A DNA stretch of 64,000 nt from Acinetobacter sp. TGL-Y2 (GTDB lineage: Bacteria > Pseudomonadota > Gammaproteobacteria > Pseudomonadales > Moraxellaceae). The notes beneath the pieces were generated by a model. It did not search any database. It was not told where the DNA came from and saw only the letters and a list, made by a program, of their open reading frames with translations. A program made the position numbers and the translations under genes. Below, piece by piece: positions 43,760-51,980 of the stretch; position 1 is the first letter of the stretch, and each line of letters opens with the position of its first letter. The stretch spans positions 558,001-622,000 of the forward strand of contig NZ_CP015110.1 of NCBI RefSeq assembly GCF_001612555.1. Reading direction: 5' to 3'.

Positions 43760-45313
43760 ATGTCTGATTTTTTAATTGATGAAGAATTACTTGCAGCCAT
43801 CGATATGGGCTCAAACAGTTTCCATTTGGCGATTGCACGTGTGGACCACGGCGAAGTCAAAAAAGTGGCGTCCATGTCAGAAAAAGTACAATTGGCTGCA
43901 GGGTTAGACGAAAATAAAAATTTAACAGAAGCCGCGCAGCAGCGTGGATTGGCATGTTTAGCGCGTTTTGTCGGGCGTTTAAGTTCGGTGCAATCAAACC
44001 GTTTACGAATCGTAGCGACCAACGCACTACGTCAAGCCAAGAACGGGCACGAGTTTATTCAAAAAGCCGCAGAAATTTTACCCAAACCGATTGAAATTAT
44101 TGCGGGTCGAGAAGAGGCACGTTTAATTTATTTGGGCGTGTCACACACCATGGTAAATTCCGGTCGCCGTTTAGTGATCGATATTGGTGGTGGGTCGACA
44201 GAGTTAATTATTGGTGAAGAGTTTGAGCCTATTCATACAGAATCTGTACAAATGGGCTGTGTTGCTTTTACCAAAGCCTATTTTGCTGATGGCGAAATTA
44301 GTCAAAAAGCGTTTGATAAAGCCATGACTGCGGCGCGTAAAGAAATGTCAGGTTTAGTGAATACTTATAAAGCGGCAGGTTGGGAAACAGTGGTTGGTTC
44401 AAGCGGAACCATCAAAGCCTGTCGTCAAATTGCCGTCAATATGGGCTGGAGTGATGATCAAGAGAATCTCACCCGTGAAGGCTTAGAAAAGCTTAAAGAT
44501 AAACTGCTGAAATATAAGCATGTCTCAGAACTCGAATTTGATGGACTCAAAGAAGATCGTCGTGCTGTATTACCCGCGGGTGTTGCTATTTTATATGCAG
44601 TCTTTGAAGTTCTTAATATTGATAAATTGGTCTATTCGGATGGGGCATTGCGTGAAGGCGTGATGTATGACCTGTTGGGTCGTTTTCAGCATGAAGACGT
44701 ACGTGATCGCAGTGTCCAAGCCCTGATGGGACGTTACGGTGCAGATCAAAAGCAAGCAGAACGAGTGGTGGAAACAGCGCAAGAATTGTTTAATCGTGTC
44801 GCAGCAACATTGAAACTGGGCAGTGATGACAGTGATTTGCTTCGTCGTGCTGCTTATTTACATGAAATTGGTTTGGCGATTAGTCATGCGGGCTATCATC
44901 GTCATGGTGCATACCTGTTGCAGCATTCTGACATCGCAGGTTTCTCGCAAATTGATCAGAACTATTTGTCACATTTGGTCGCTCATCATCGTCGTAAATT
45001 ACGTGTTGAAGCGAAAAGTGACGTGCAAAAAGTCGGTGGAATCAAGTTAGTTTACCTATGTCTACTGCTTCGTTTAGCGATTTTGCTGAATCACAGCCGT
45101 AGTGATGAGATGCTTCCTGCCATTGAATTAACCATTCTAGATGAGCAACAATGGCAGCTTAGAGTTTCTGGTGATGCCAAACAATGGCCGCTGTTGGTTG
45201 CAGATTTGCATGATGAGCAAGTGCAATTTAAACATTGGGACATTGATTTGCATATTCAGTCGGAACAATTTATCGATGCTGAGTCAATCGGTAATCAGAA
45301 TTTTATCAGTTAA
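43760..45313 (+). CDS. ppx: Exopolyphosphatase (Ppx/GppA family)
   Basis: A 517-aa ASKHA-fold phosphatase releasing phosphate from polyphosphate. N-terminal AAIDMGSNSFHLAIARV, VIDIGGGSTELIIGEEFEP, VGSSGTIKACRQIA, and a C-terminal HD-like domain (AAYLHEIGLAISHAGYHRHGAYLL). GppA (guanosine pentaphosphatase) belongs to the same family; length and the HD-like region favour Ppx. trxA is divergent and 270 bp away; ppx lies 36 bp before accA. Confidence 0.92.
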   Translation: MSDFLIDEELLAAIDMGSNSFHLAIARVDHGEVKKVASMSEKVQLAAGLDENKNLTEAAQQRGLACLARFVGRLSSVQSNRLRIVATNALRQAKNGHEFIQKAAEILPKPIEIIAGREEARLIYLGVSHTMVNSGRRLVIDIGGGSTELIIGEEFEPIHTESVQMGCVAFTKAYFADGEISQKAFDKAMTAARKEMSGLVNTYKAAGWETVVGSSGTIKACRQIAVNMGWSDDQENLTREGLEKLKDKLLKYKHVSELEFDGLKEDRRAVLPAGVAILYAVFEVLNIDKLVYSDGALREGVMYDLLGRFQHEDVRDRSVQALMGRYGADQKQAERVVETAQELFNRVAATLKLGSDDSDLLRRAAYLHEIGLAISHAGYHRHGAYLLQHSDIAGFSQIDQNYLSHLVAHHRRKLRVEAKSDVQKVGGIKLVYLCLLLRLAILLNHSRSDEMLPAIELTILDEQQWQLRVSGDAKQWPLLVADLHDEQVQFKHWDIDLHIQSEQFIDAESIGNQNFIS

Positions 45314-45349
45314 CTAAATGTTGGTTAATTTAGGGATATTCATCGACTT

Positions 45350-46174
45350 ATGAAAAATAAAGCTGCGCAGTCTAAAGCATGGAAAACGGTTCAAATTGCA
45401 CGTCATCCAGATCGTCCACAATTTTTGGATTATGTCGGTGAAATTTTTACTGAATTCGATGCTTTACATGGCGACCGTCTCTATGGTGATGATGGTGCAA
45501 TGGTGGGTGGTTTAGCACGTTTTAACGGTCAAGCGGTAATGATAGTGGGTCAACATCGCGGTCGTAGTACACGTGAAAAACTGCAATATAACTTTGGAAT
45601 GAGTAATCCTGAAGGTTATCGTAAATCACAACGTTTACTGAATATGGCTGAACGTTTCAATCTGCCTGTATTTACCTTTATTGATACCATGGGTGCATAT
45701 CCCGGGGTAGGCGCAGAAGAACGTGGTCAAGCAGAAGCGATTGCGACCAGTTTAGCGCAGCTTTCATCTTTGAAAGTGCCTGTGATTGCAACAGTTTTGG
45801 GTGAAGGCGGTTCTGGTGGTGCGCTCGGCATTGGCGTGGCGGACCGTGTGATTATGCTCTCTCACAGTATTTATTCAGTGATTTCACCTGAAGGCTGTGC
45901 GTCAATTTTATGGAAAACTGCAGAAAAAGCAGAACAAGCCAGTGAAGCACTGGCATTAACGGCAGATAAACTTTCTGCGCTGGGTATTGTCGAATACGTG
46001 GTGGATGAAGGTGAAGGCGCACATTTACAGCCCATTGCTGTAATGGAAAAGCTTAAAGATGTGTTACAACAAGCACTTGATGAACTGACTCCAATGGATG
46101 CAAGCGAACGATGCGAAGCGCGTTACCAACGTTTAATGAAGTTTGGCAGCGACAATTCAGGTCTAGCTTCTTAA
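45350..46174 (+). CDS. accA: Acetyl-CoA carboxylase carboxyltransferase subunit alpha
   Basis: A 274-aa AccA, shorter than the ~319-aa E. coli protein because the N-terminal helical arm is largely absent; this short form is usual in Acinetobacter. Core segments: [75 protein letters not shown] and [19 protein letters not shown]. With AccD it transfers carboxyl from biotin to acetyl-CoA for fatty-acid synthesis. The last 64 bases overlap the start of tilS. Confidence 0.95.
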   Translation: MKNKAAQSKAWKTVQIARHPDRPQFLDYVGEIFTEFDALHGDRLYGDDGAMVGGLARFNGQAVMIVGQHRGRSTREKLQYNFGMSNPEGYRKSQRLLNMAERFNLPVFTFIDTMGAYPGVGAEERGQAEAIATSLAQLSSLKVPVIATVLGEGGSGGALGIGVADRVIMLSHSIYSVISPEGCASILWKTAEKAEQASEALALTADKLSALGIVEYVVDEGEGAHLQPIAVMEKLKDVLQQALDELTPMDASERCEARYQRLMKFGSDNSGLAS

Positions 46175-47463
46175 AACAGGGTTCACAATTTAGTGATCAA
46201 ACCACATTCTTAATTGGATGTAGCGGCGGCATGGATTCCATGCTGCTGCTTTTTTTGCTGTCTGAAATTTATCCTGATCGTGTTCGGGCGATCTATGTGA
46301 ATCACCAATTACAGCGAGTCAGTGATGATTGGGCTGTTTTCGTTGAAAATTACTGCCTCGCCAAAAATATTCCTGTTATTGTTCAAAATGTTGCTGTTTT
46401 ATCAGGTAATTTAGAGAATCAAGCACGCGAAGCGCGATATCGTGCCTTTGAGCAGCATCTGCAAGCCAACGAAATTCTTCTGCTTGCGCACCATCAGCAA
46501 GATCAAGCTGAAACCTTAATGCTACGTCTACTTTCAGGCGCAGGTGTGCAAGGTTTATCTGCCATGAAAATGATTGATCAACGCGAAAAAATCACCATGT
46601 GGCGACCACTTTTGGATCTCTCGCGTGAGCAGATTTGCCAATGGGTCCGCCAGCTACAGATTCCTTATGTGAATGATCCAACCAATCTCGATACCCACTT
46701 TGATCGTGCATGGTGCAGACAGGAGCTTTGGCATATTTTGCAAAGTCGCTTTCCAAAAATGCAGGATGCTTTAAGCCGAACCAGCTATCTGATGCAGGAT
46801 GCGGATGAAATTTTAAATGAAGTTTTGGCCCAAGATTTAGCCTATTGTGGTCATGATCGGCAGCTTGATTTACATAAACTTAAGCAACTTTCTAAAGCAC
46901 GGCAACGGCAACTGCTGTCTGTTTGGATGCGAGGAAAATCAAACTATCGTCCTGCCTATGACATGGTAGAGCGTCTGCAAGATGAAGTCATCGATGCCAA
47001 GGTGGATGCACAAGGGGCACTTCATTGGAACGGTTTTTATTATGTACGTTATCAAAATGTACTTCATCGACTTGCACAAGATATCTATCTAGCAGATCAA
47101 CAGCCCAAACCTTCAGACATTCATTTAAAGTTTGAATTGAATCAGCAGATTGATTTGCACTCAGGTCAATTTAAAATTGAGTCTCATGACATGGGTTTAA
47201 GCCCTGAGTTGCTGGGCAAAGTACTTAATTTGAGATGGCGTACGGGCGGTGAAAAAATTCATTTGTATGGCAGAGTAGGAACTTGGCCGCTAAAAAAAGC
47301 GATTCAAGGAGCACAAATTTTTCCGTGGATGCGTCAGACAATTCAAATATTAAGCATAGATAATGTTATGCTTGGTGTTTTTACGCCACAAGGGTTTTGG
47401 TTGGCTCAGTCTAAATACTGCGAAGTGGGTGGATGGCAACCAAAGTTAATCTCTTCGTTATAA
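46111..47463 (+). CDS. tilS: tRNA(Ile)-lysidine synthase
   Basis: A 450-aa N-type ATP pyrophosphatase that puts lysidine at C34 of the tRNA-Ile(CAU). PP-loop motif [18 protein letters not shown] (usually SGGxDS), then [49 protein letters not shown] and [13 protein letters not shown], with a C-terminal substrate-binding domain ending [15 protein letters not shown]. The start lies 64 bp inside accA in another frame; it is the only good start, since the next ATG is inside the PP-loop. Essential in most bacteria. Confidence 0.94.
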   Translation: MRSALPTFNEVWQRQFRSSFLKQGSQFSDQTTFLIGCSGGMDSMLLLFLLSEIYPDRVRAIYVNHQLQRVSDDWAVFVENYCLAKNIPVIVQNVAVLSGNLENQAREARYRAFEQHLQANEILLLAHHQQDQAETLMLRLLSGAGVQGLSAMKMIDQREKITMWRPLLDLSREQICQWVRQLQIPYVNDPTNLDTHFDRAWCRQELWHILQSRFPKMQDALSRTSYLMQDADEILNEVLAQDLAYCGHDRQLDLHKLKQLSKARQRQLLSVWMRGKSNYRPAYDMVERLQDEVIDAKVDAQGALHWNGFYYVRYQNVLHRLAQDIYLADQQPKPSDIHLKFELNQQIDLHSGQFKIESHDMGLSPELLGKVLNLRWRTGGEKIHLYGRVGTWPLKKAIQGAQIFPWMRQTIQILSIDNVMLGVFTPQGFWLAQSKYCEVGGWQPKLISSL

Positions 47464-47490
47464 TAAAGATGCAAAAGTCGAGTGTGATTC

Positions 47491-48321
47491 ATGAGTGCTG
47501 CTTTAAATTGTAATATTTGTTTCATTGGCGGTGGAAACATGGCTCAAGCCTTAATTGGTGGCTTGCTCAGTCGTGGACTTCCTGCTACACGCATTACAGT
47601 GTCTGATCCGGTCGAGCGTGTTCGTGAGTTATTACAAGAAAAAGATGTCCATGTAACCGAAGATAATTTGGCTGCCATTCGTGATGCAGATGTGGTGGTT
47701 TTGGCCGTAAAGCCCCAAGTTTTGGCCTCAGTGTTGAAGCCGCTTCACGGTTTATTTGACGGTAAGTTGATTGTTTCAATTGTTGCAGGTGCAGAAATTG
47801 CAACCATTAGCCAATTTACCGGATCTGCGTATGTCGTTCGCGTGATGCCTAATACGCCCGCATTGGTTCAAACTGGGGCGCATGGTTTATATGCGCATGA
47901 AGTTGTTGATGCCTCTAAACGTGAGTTGGCCAGTCAGATCTTAGCTGCGACAGGTTTAACGCTTTGGCTTAACACCGAATCGCAAATTGATGCGGTGACT
48001 GCCGTATCGGGTTCAGGTCCTGCCTACTTTTTCTATATGATGGAAAGTATGATCCAAGCCGGTAAAAACTTGGGACTCGATGAAAAAGTTGCCACTGCAT
48101 TAACCTTGCAAACCGCTTTAGGTGCTGCACAAATGGCAATCACTAGCTCAAATACACCGGCTGAACTGCGTAAAAATGTCACTTCCCCCAATGGGACAAC
48201 CCAAGCGGCATTGGAAGTTTTTGATCGTGCTCAAATTTCACAGAACATTCAAGCGGCTTTGGCTGCTGCGCAAAAGCGTAGCCAAGAGTTAGCAGAAGAA
48301 TTAAGTGAAAGTGCTAAATAA
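47491..48321 (+). CDS. proC: Pyrroline-5-carboxylate reductase
   Basis: The final step of proline synthesis (276 aa). Rossmann motif ICFIGGGNMAQALIGGLLSRG, VLAVKPQVL, VRVMPNTPALVQTGAHGLY, and the C-terminal signature AVSGSGPAYFFYMMESMIQAG with TALTLQTALGAA and LRKNVTSPNGTTQAAL. It follows tilS by 27 bp and precedes a yggT-family gene by 25 bp; proC-yggT is a conserved pair. Confidence 0.97.
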   Translation: MSAALNCNICFIGGGNMAQALIGGLLSRGLPATRITVSDPVERVRELLQEKDVHVTEDNLAAIRDADVVVLAVKPQVLASVLKPLHGLFDGKLIVSIVAGAEIATISQFTGSAYVVRVMPNTPALVQTGAHGLYAHEVVDASKRELASQILAATGLTLWLNTESQIDAVTAVSGSGPAYFFYMMESMIQAGKNLGLDEKVATALTLQTALGAAQMAITSSNTPAELRKNVTSPNGTTQAALEVFDRAQISQNIQAALAAAQKRSQELAEELSESAK

Positions 48322-48346
48322 CCGAATTGATTAGGAAAATTTAAGT

Positions 48347-48895
48347 ATGGGTGCGAGTTCTGCGCTATTTTTTGACATTATTATTAATGTCGCAATCTTA
48401 TTGGTGTTCTTTCGCTTTTTAATGCAACTGGCGGGTGTGAACGCATATAATCCTGTGGTTTTATCCACCACCAAAGCCACTCAAATTGTCGATATTTTTG
48501 GTCGTATTTTACCAACCGTCGGCGGTGGGCGAGTCAATCTCGCGGCTTTGGTCTTGGTCATTTTGCTGTACTTCTTAAAAGTATTTGGTGTTAAATATCT
48601 GAATGCTCAGCCTACAGGTGATGCGCTTTATTTTATTGCATCGACTGTGTTGTCTATGCTGCAAGCATTGATCTCGATTTTGAAATACTTGCTCTTTGGT
48701 TACATTATTTGTAGCTGGATTGTGATGTTTTCTCAATCGCGTTCACCTTATATTGAGGCGATTCAAGAATTGGCTGAACCGATGCTGGCGCCTTTTCGTA
48801 AGATTATGCCGAATATGGGCATGATTGATCTTTCTCCCATATTGGCATTCTTTACTTTATATATTGCTGAGATGATGTTGAAGTCGATTGGATAA
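48347..48895 (+). CDS. YggT family membrane protein
   Basis: A 182-aa inner-membrane protein built of two repeats of the YggT module. Hydrophobic segments lie at ~10-30, ~65-85, ~105-125 and ~160-178. The module signature is RFLMQLAGVNAYNPVV and later FSQSRSPYIEAIQELAEPMLAPFRKIMPNMGMIDLSPI. Function is not firmly known; implicated in membrane integrity, osmotic tolerance or division in other bacteria. The gene is last of the proC transcript and is followed by a terminator. Confidence 0.88.
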   Translation: MGASSALFFDIIINVAILLVFFRFLMQLAGVNAYNPVVLSTTKATQIVDIFGRILPTVGGGRVNLAALVLVILLYFLKVFGVKYLNAQPTGDALYFIASTVLSMLQALISILKYLLFGYIICSWIVMFSQSRSPYIEAIQELAEPMLAPFRKIMPNMGMIDLSPILAFFTLYIAEMMLKSIG

Positions 48896-48907
48896 AGTTT
48901 CAGATGT

Positions 48908-48936
48908 AAAAAAGGACTCCATGGAGTCCTTTTTTA
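48908..48936 (+). terminator. Terminator after the yggT-family gene
   Basis: AAAGGACTCC, AT, GGAGTCCTTT: a near-perfect palindrome followed by Ts; 15 bp after the stop. Confidence 0.9.
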
Positions 48937-48951
48937 GCTTTAGGGATAATG

Positions 48952-49042
48952 AATCCCTCCCCTTACGAAGCAGTGCTTCTCACCTTTAGAAAAGGGGAGA
49001 GGCTGTGAAGTCCCTCTTTTCAAAGAGGGATTTAGGGAGATT
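48952..49042. repeat. Intergenic inverted-repeat element, copy 2 (3' of polA)
   Basis: Related to the element in the pheS-pheT spacer: the right end, reverse complemented, reads AATCTCCCTAAATCCCTCTT, and the left end begins AATCCCTCCCCTTACG. Internal hairpins include GAAGCA/TGCTTC and TCCCTCTTTTC/AAAGAGGGA. It fills the space between the yggT terminator and the polA stop. Confidence 0.75.
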
Positions 49043-49049
49043 TTAATGA

Positions 49050-51821
49050 TTAATGCGCTTCGTCCCAGTTTTTACCTTTGCCTACTTCAACCAGTAAAGG
49101 CACTGAAATTTTCACCACATTTTGCATCGCTTCGGCAATTTTCAGCGCCAATTCATCTGCAATGCTTTCATCCACTTCAAAGACCAATTCATCGTGGACT
49201 TGGAGTAATAATTTGGCTTGGTCTTTCGGTAAAATTTTATCCACCGCGATCATGGCAAGTTTAATAATTTCTGCCGCTGAGCCTTGAAGTGGCGCATTAA
49301 TCGCAGCCCGTTCTGCTGCTTTACGAATCATCATATTACGGGCATCAATTTCAGGCGTATACAGGCGACGACCTAAAATGGTTTCCACAAAACCTTGCTC
49401 CAATGCCACTTGGCGGGTACGTTGCATATACTCATAAATGCCCGGATAACGCTGGAAATACTGCTTGATATAGTTTTGTGATTCTTCACGGCTAAAGCCC
49501 AACTGACGAATTAAACCAAACTCAGACATGCCGTAGAGTAGTCCAAAGTTGACCGCTTTGGCTTGGCGACGTTGATCATTCGTGACATCCTCAAGGGCAA
49601 CATTTAACACTTCAGCAGCAGTACGGCGATGCACGTCTTGACCATTGTTAAAGGCATCGACCAAGGCTTCATCTTGAGAAAAATGTGCCATTAAACGCAG
49701 TTCAATTTGAGAATAATCGGCTGCCAGTAACACACGCCCTTCAGGTGCGACAAAGGCTTTGCGAATTTGACGCCCAATTTCCTCACGTATAGGAATATTT
49801 TGTAAGTTTGGATCAGTTGAAGAGAGCCGTCCAGTTGCGGTTAATGCTTGATGATAACTGGTATGTACACGATGCGAACCATCATTGGCTTGCTTGAGCA
49901 ATCCATCGGTATAGGTACTTTTGAGTTTTGATAGACCACGATACTCTAAAATCAGTTCAGCAATCGGATGATTAATTTTTTCTAAAATACTTTCACTGGT
50001 GCTGTACTGACCTGTTGCAGTTTTCTTACCGCCTTTAAGCCCTAATTTATCAAATAGGATTTCACCGACTTGTTTTGGTGAGCTGACATTAAACGGTTGA
50101 CCTGCGATTTCAATGATCTGATTTTCCAGATTTTGAATGGTGTCTGCAAATTCACAGCCTAACTGGTCCAGAAATGCCAGATCCAAAGCAATGCCATTTT
50201 CTTCCATTGAGGTTAAAACAGTCGCGGTTGGAACTTCGATGTTTTGTAAAATATCCAGCAGTGGAGGCGTTTCTTTCAGTTTACGTTCCAATACCTCATA
50301 CAAACGATAGGTCACATGCGCATCTTCCGCGGCATAATGGGCAGCAGTTTCAATCTCGATTTGATTGAAGGTCTTTTGTTTCGCGCCTTTGCCTGCCACT
50401 TGTTCATAGGTGGTGGTGAGGTGGCTTAAGTAAACCCGTGCCACATCATCCATACCATGACGAGTTGCGACAGCATTCAAGACATAGGATGCGAGCATGG
50501 TATCGAAATACCAACCTTGTAAATGAATCCCATGATTTTCTAAAATGTGCGCATCATATTTTAAATGATGGCCAATTTTCTTGACTTCGGGATTTTCTAA
50601 AATCGGTTTAATTTGCGCAATAATTGCATCACGATTGAGTTGTTCAGGTGCGCCTTCGTAGTCATGTGCCAGTGGAATGTAATAGGCATCATTGGCATCG
50701 AATGCAACAGAGAATCCGACCATTTCGGCTACACGATAATCTAAGCTGGTGGTTTCAGTATCAAATGCAAAGCAGGTTTCCGTACTGAAACGTTTGAAGA
50801 AGTTTTCCCAATCTGATGGGGTCAGTATCGTGTGGTAGGTGGCTTGACCCAATTGATCATCGACACTACTTTGTGTCGCTTGATCCTCAGTCGCAATCTC
50901 GCTCGGTGCTTGCGGTGCAACTGATTTTTCAATGGCTTTGGCGCTTTGCTTATATGCGCTGTGATTTGGATTATTCGGATGATCTAAGGACTGTAATTGG
51001 TTGCGAAATTCAAGTTCAGTATACAGACGGCGTAATTCAGCGACATTTGGATCAGCCACTCTTAAATCTTCATAGGTAAGATTTAATTCCAAGTCACAGA
51101 CAATACTCGCCAATTGATGATCCAGCGTTATACCTTCGACACTGTCTTTAATGTTTTGACCAACTTTACCTTTAATCTGATCGACATTTTCTAAAATACC
51201 GCCAATCGAGCCGTATTCATTCAACAGTTTCGCTGCGGTTTTGGCCCCCACACCCGGAACGCCCATAATTCCGTCAGAGGCATCGCCCATCAAGGTTAAA
51301 TAGTCGATGATTTGATTTGGCCATACCCCAAATTTTTCAAAGACGCCATTCACATCCATCGGTTTGTCTTTAAAGCTGTCTTCTAATGTCACTTTGTCCG
51401 TGACCAACTGCGCCATGTCTTTATCACCAGTGGAGATAAGAACTTGGTAACCCTCTTTTTCTGCACGTTTGGCCAGTGTCCCGATAATATCATCGGCTTC
51501 AGCGCCCGGCAGTACATGCAGAGGAATGCCTAATGCCCGAATCAAATTATGCAAATATGGTATTTGTTGTGACAACTCATCCGGCATGCTTGGACGATCA
51601 CCTTTATAAATGGGTGACAATTCATGTCGAAAAGTCGGCTCTGGCGTGTCAAAAATCACCGCCATATGGGTCGGTTGCACACGGCGCATCAGTTTTTGGA
51701 TTGCAGAAATTGCGCCACGAATAGCGTTGGTCTGTAAACCTGTTGACGTGGTTAACGGCGGGAGTGCGTGATAGGCACGAAATAAAAAATATGACCCATC
51801 GACCAAGACAAATGGTGGCAT
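49050..51821 (-). CDS. polA: DNA polymerase I
   Basis: A 923-aa enzyme from ATG 51821 (MPPFVLVDGSYFLFRAYHAL), with AAGGAAAG upstream; a longer reading frame to 51932 gives an unrelated N-terminal extension and is not used. Domains: 5'-3' exonuclease (~1-290; EADDIIGTLA, GDKDMAQLV, DASDGIMGVPGVGAKTA), 3'-5' proofreading (~360-545; CFAFDTETTSLDYR with DxE, and HAAEDAHVTYRLYE), and polymerase (~550-923; LLAADYSQIELRLMAHFS, RRQAKAVNFGLLYGMSEFGL and LQVHDELVFEV). All catalytic acids are present, so all three activities are expected. Role: Okazaki-fragment processing and repair. Confidence 0.96.
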   Translation of the reverse strand: MPPFVLVDGSYFLFRAYHALPPLTTSTGLQTNAIRGAISAIQKLMRRVQPTHMAVIFDTPEPTFRHELSPIYKGDRPSMPDELSQQIPYLHNLIRALGIPLHVLPGAEADDIIGTLAKRAEKEGYQVLISTGDKDMAQLVTDKVTLEDSFKDKPMDVNGVFEKFGVWPNQIIDYLTLMGDASDGIMGVPGVGAKTAAKLLNEYGSIGGILENVDQIKGKVGQNIKDSVEGITLDHQLASIVCDLELNLTYEDLRVADPNVAELRRLYTELEFRNQLQSLDHPNNPNHSAYKQSAKAIEKSVAPQAPSEIATEDQATQSSVDDQLGQATYHTILTPSDWENFFKRFSTETCFAFDTETTSLDYRVAEMVGFSVAFDANDAYYIPLAHDYEGAPEQLNRDAIIAQIKPILENPEVKKIGHHLKYDAHILENHGIHLQGWYFDTMLASYVLNAVATRHGMDDVARVYLSHLTTTYEQVAGKGAKQKTFNQIEIETAAHYAAEDAHVTYRLYEVLERKLKETPPLLDILQNIEVPTATVLTSMEENGIALDLAFLDQLGCEFADTIQNLENQIIEIAGQPFNVSSPKQVGEILFDKLGLKGGKKTATGQYSTSESILEKINHPIAELILEYRGLSKLKSTYTDGLLKQANDGSHRVHTSYHQALTATGRLSSTDPNLQNIPIREEIGRQIRKAFVAPEGRVLLAADYSQIELRLMAHFSQDEALVDAFNNGQDVHRRTAAEVLNVALEDVTNDQRRQAKAVNFGLLYGMSEFGLIRQLGFSREESQNYIKQYFQRYPGIYEYMQRTRQVALEQGFVETILGRRLYTPEIDARNMMIRKAAERAAINAPLQGSAAEIIKLAMIAVDKILPKDQAKLLLQVHDELVFEVDESIADELALKIAEAMQNVVKISVPLLVEVGKGKNWDEAH

Positions 51822-51980
51822 TGAAACTTTCCTTATCCAAATAACCCGATTATTGTACGTGATTTTTGGGCATTCCGCTGACTCTTGGCAGGGCTTACGC
51901 TTACCGAATATCTGATGAATTGAGCAGAACAAGCTGGAGCGCTACTGTATGATCAAATTTCAAGGACAGAGAAAGACAAT

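Noticed and set aside
51822..51932. A 37-residue N-terminal extension of DNA polymerase I
   Set aside because: The family start MPPFVLVDGS is at 51821 with a good Shine-Dalgarno; the extension has no homology-like character.
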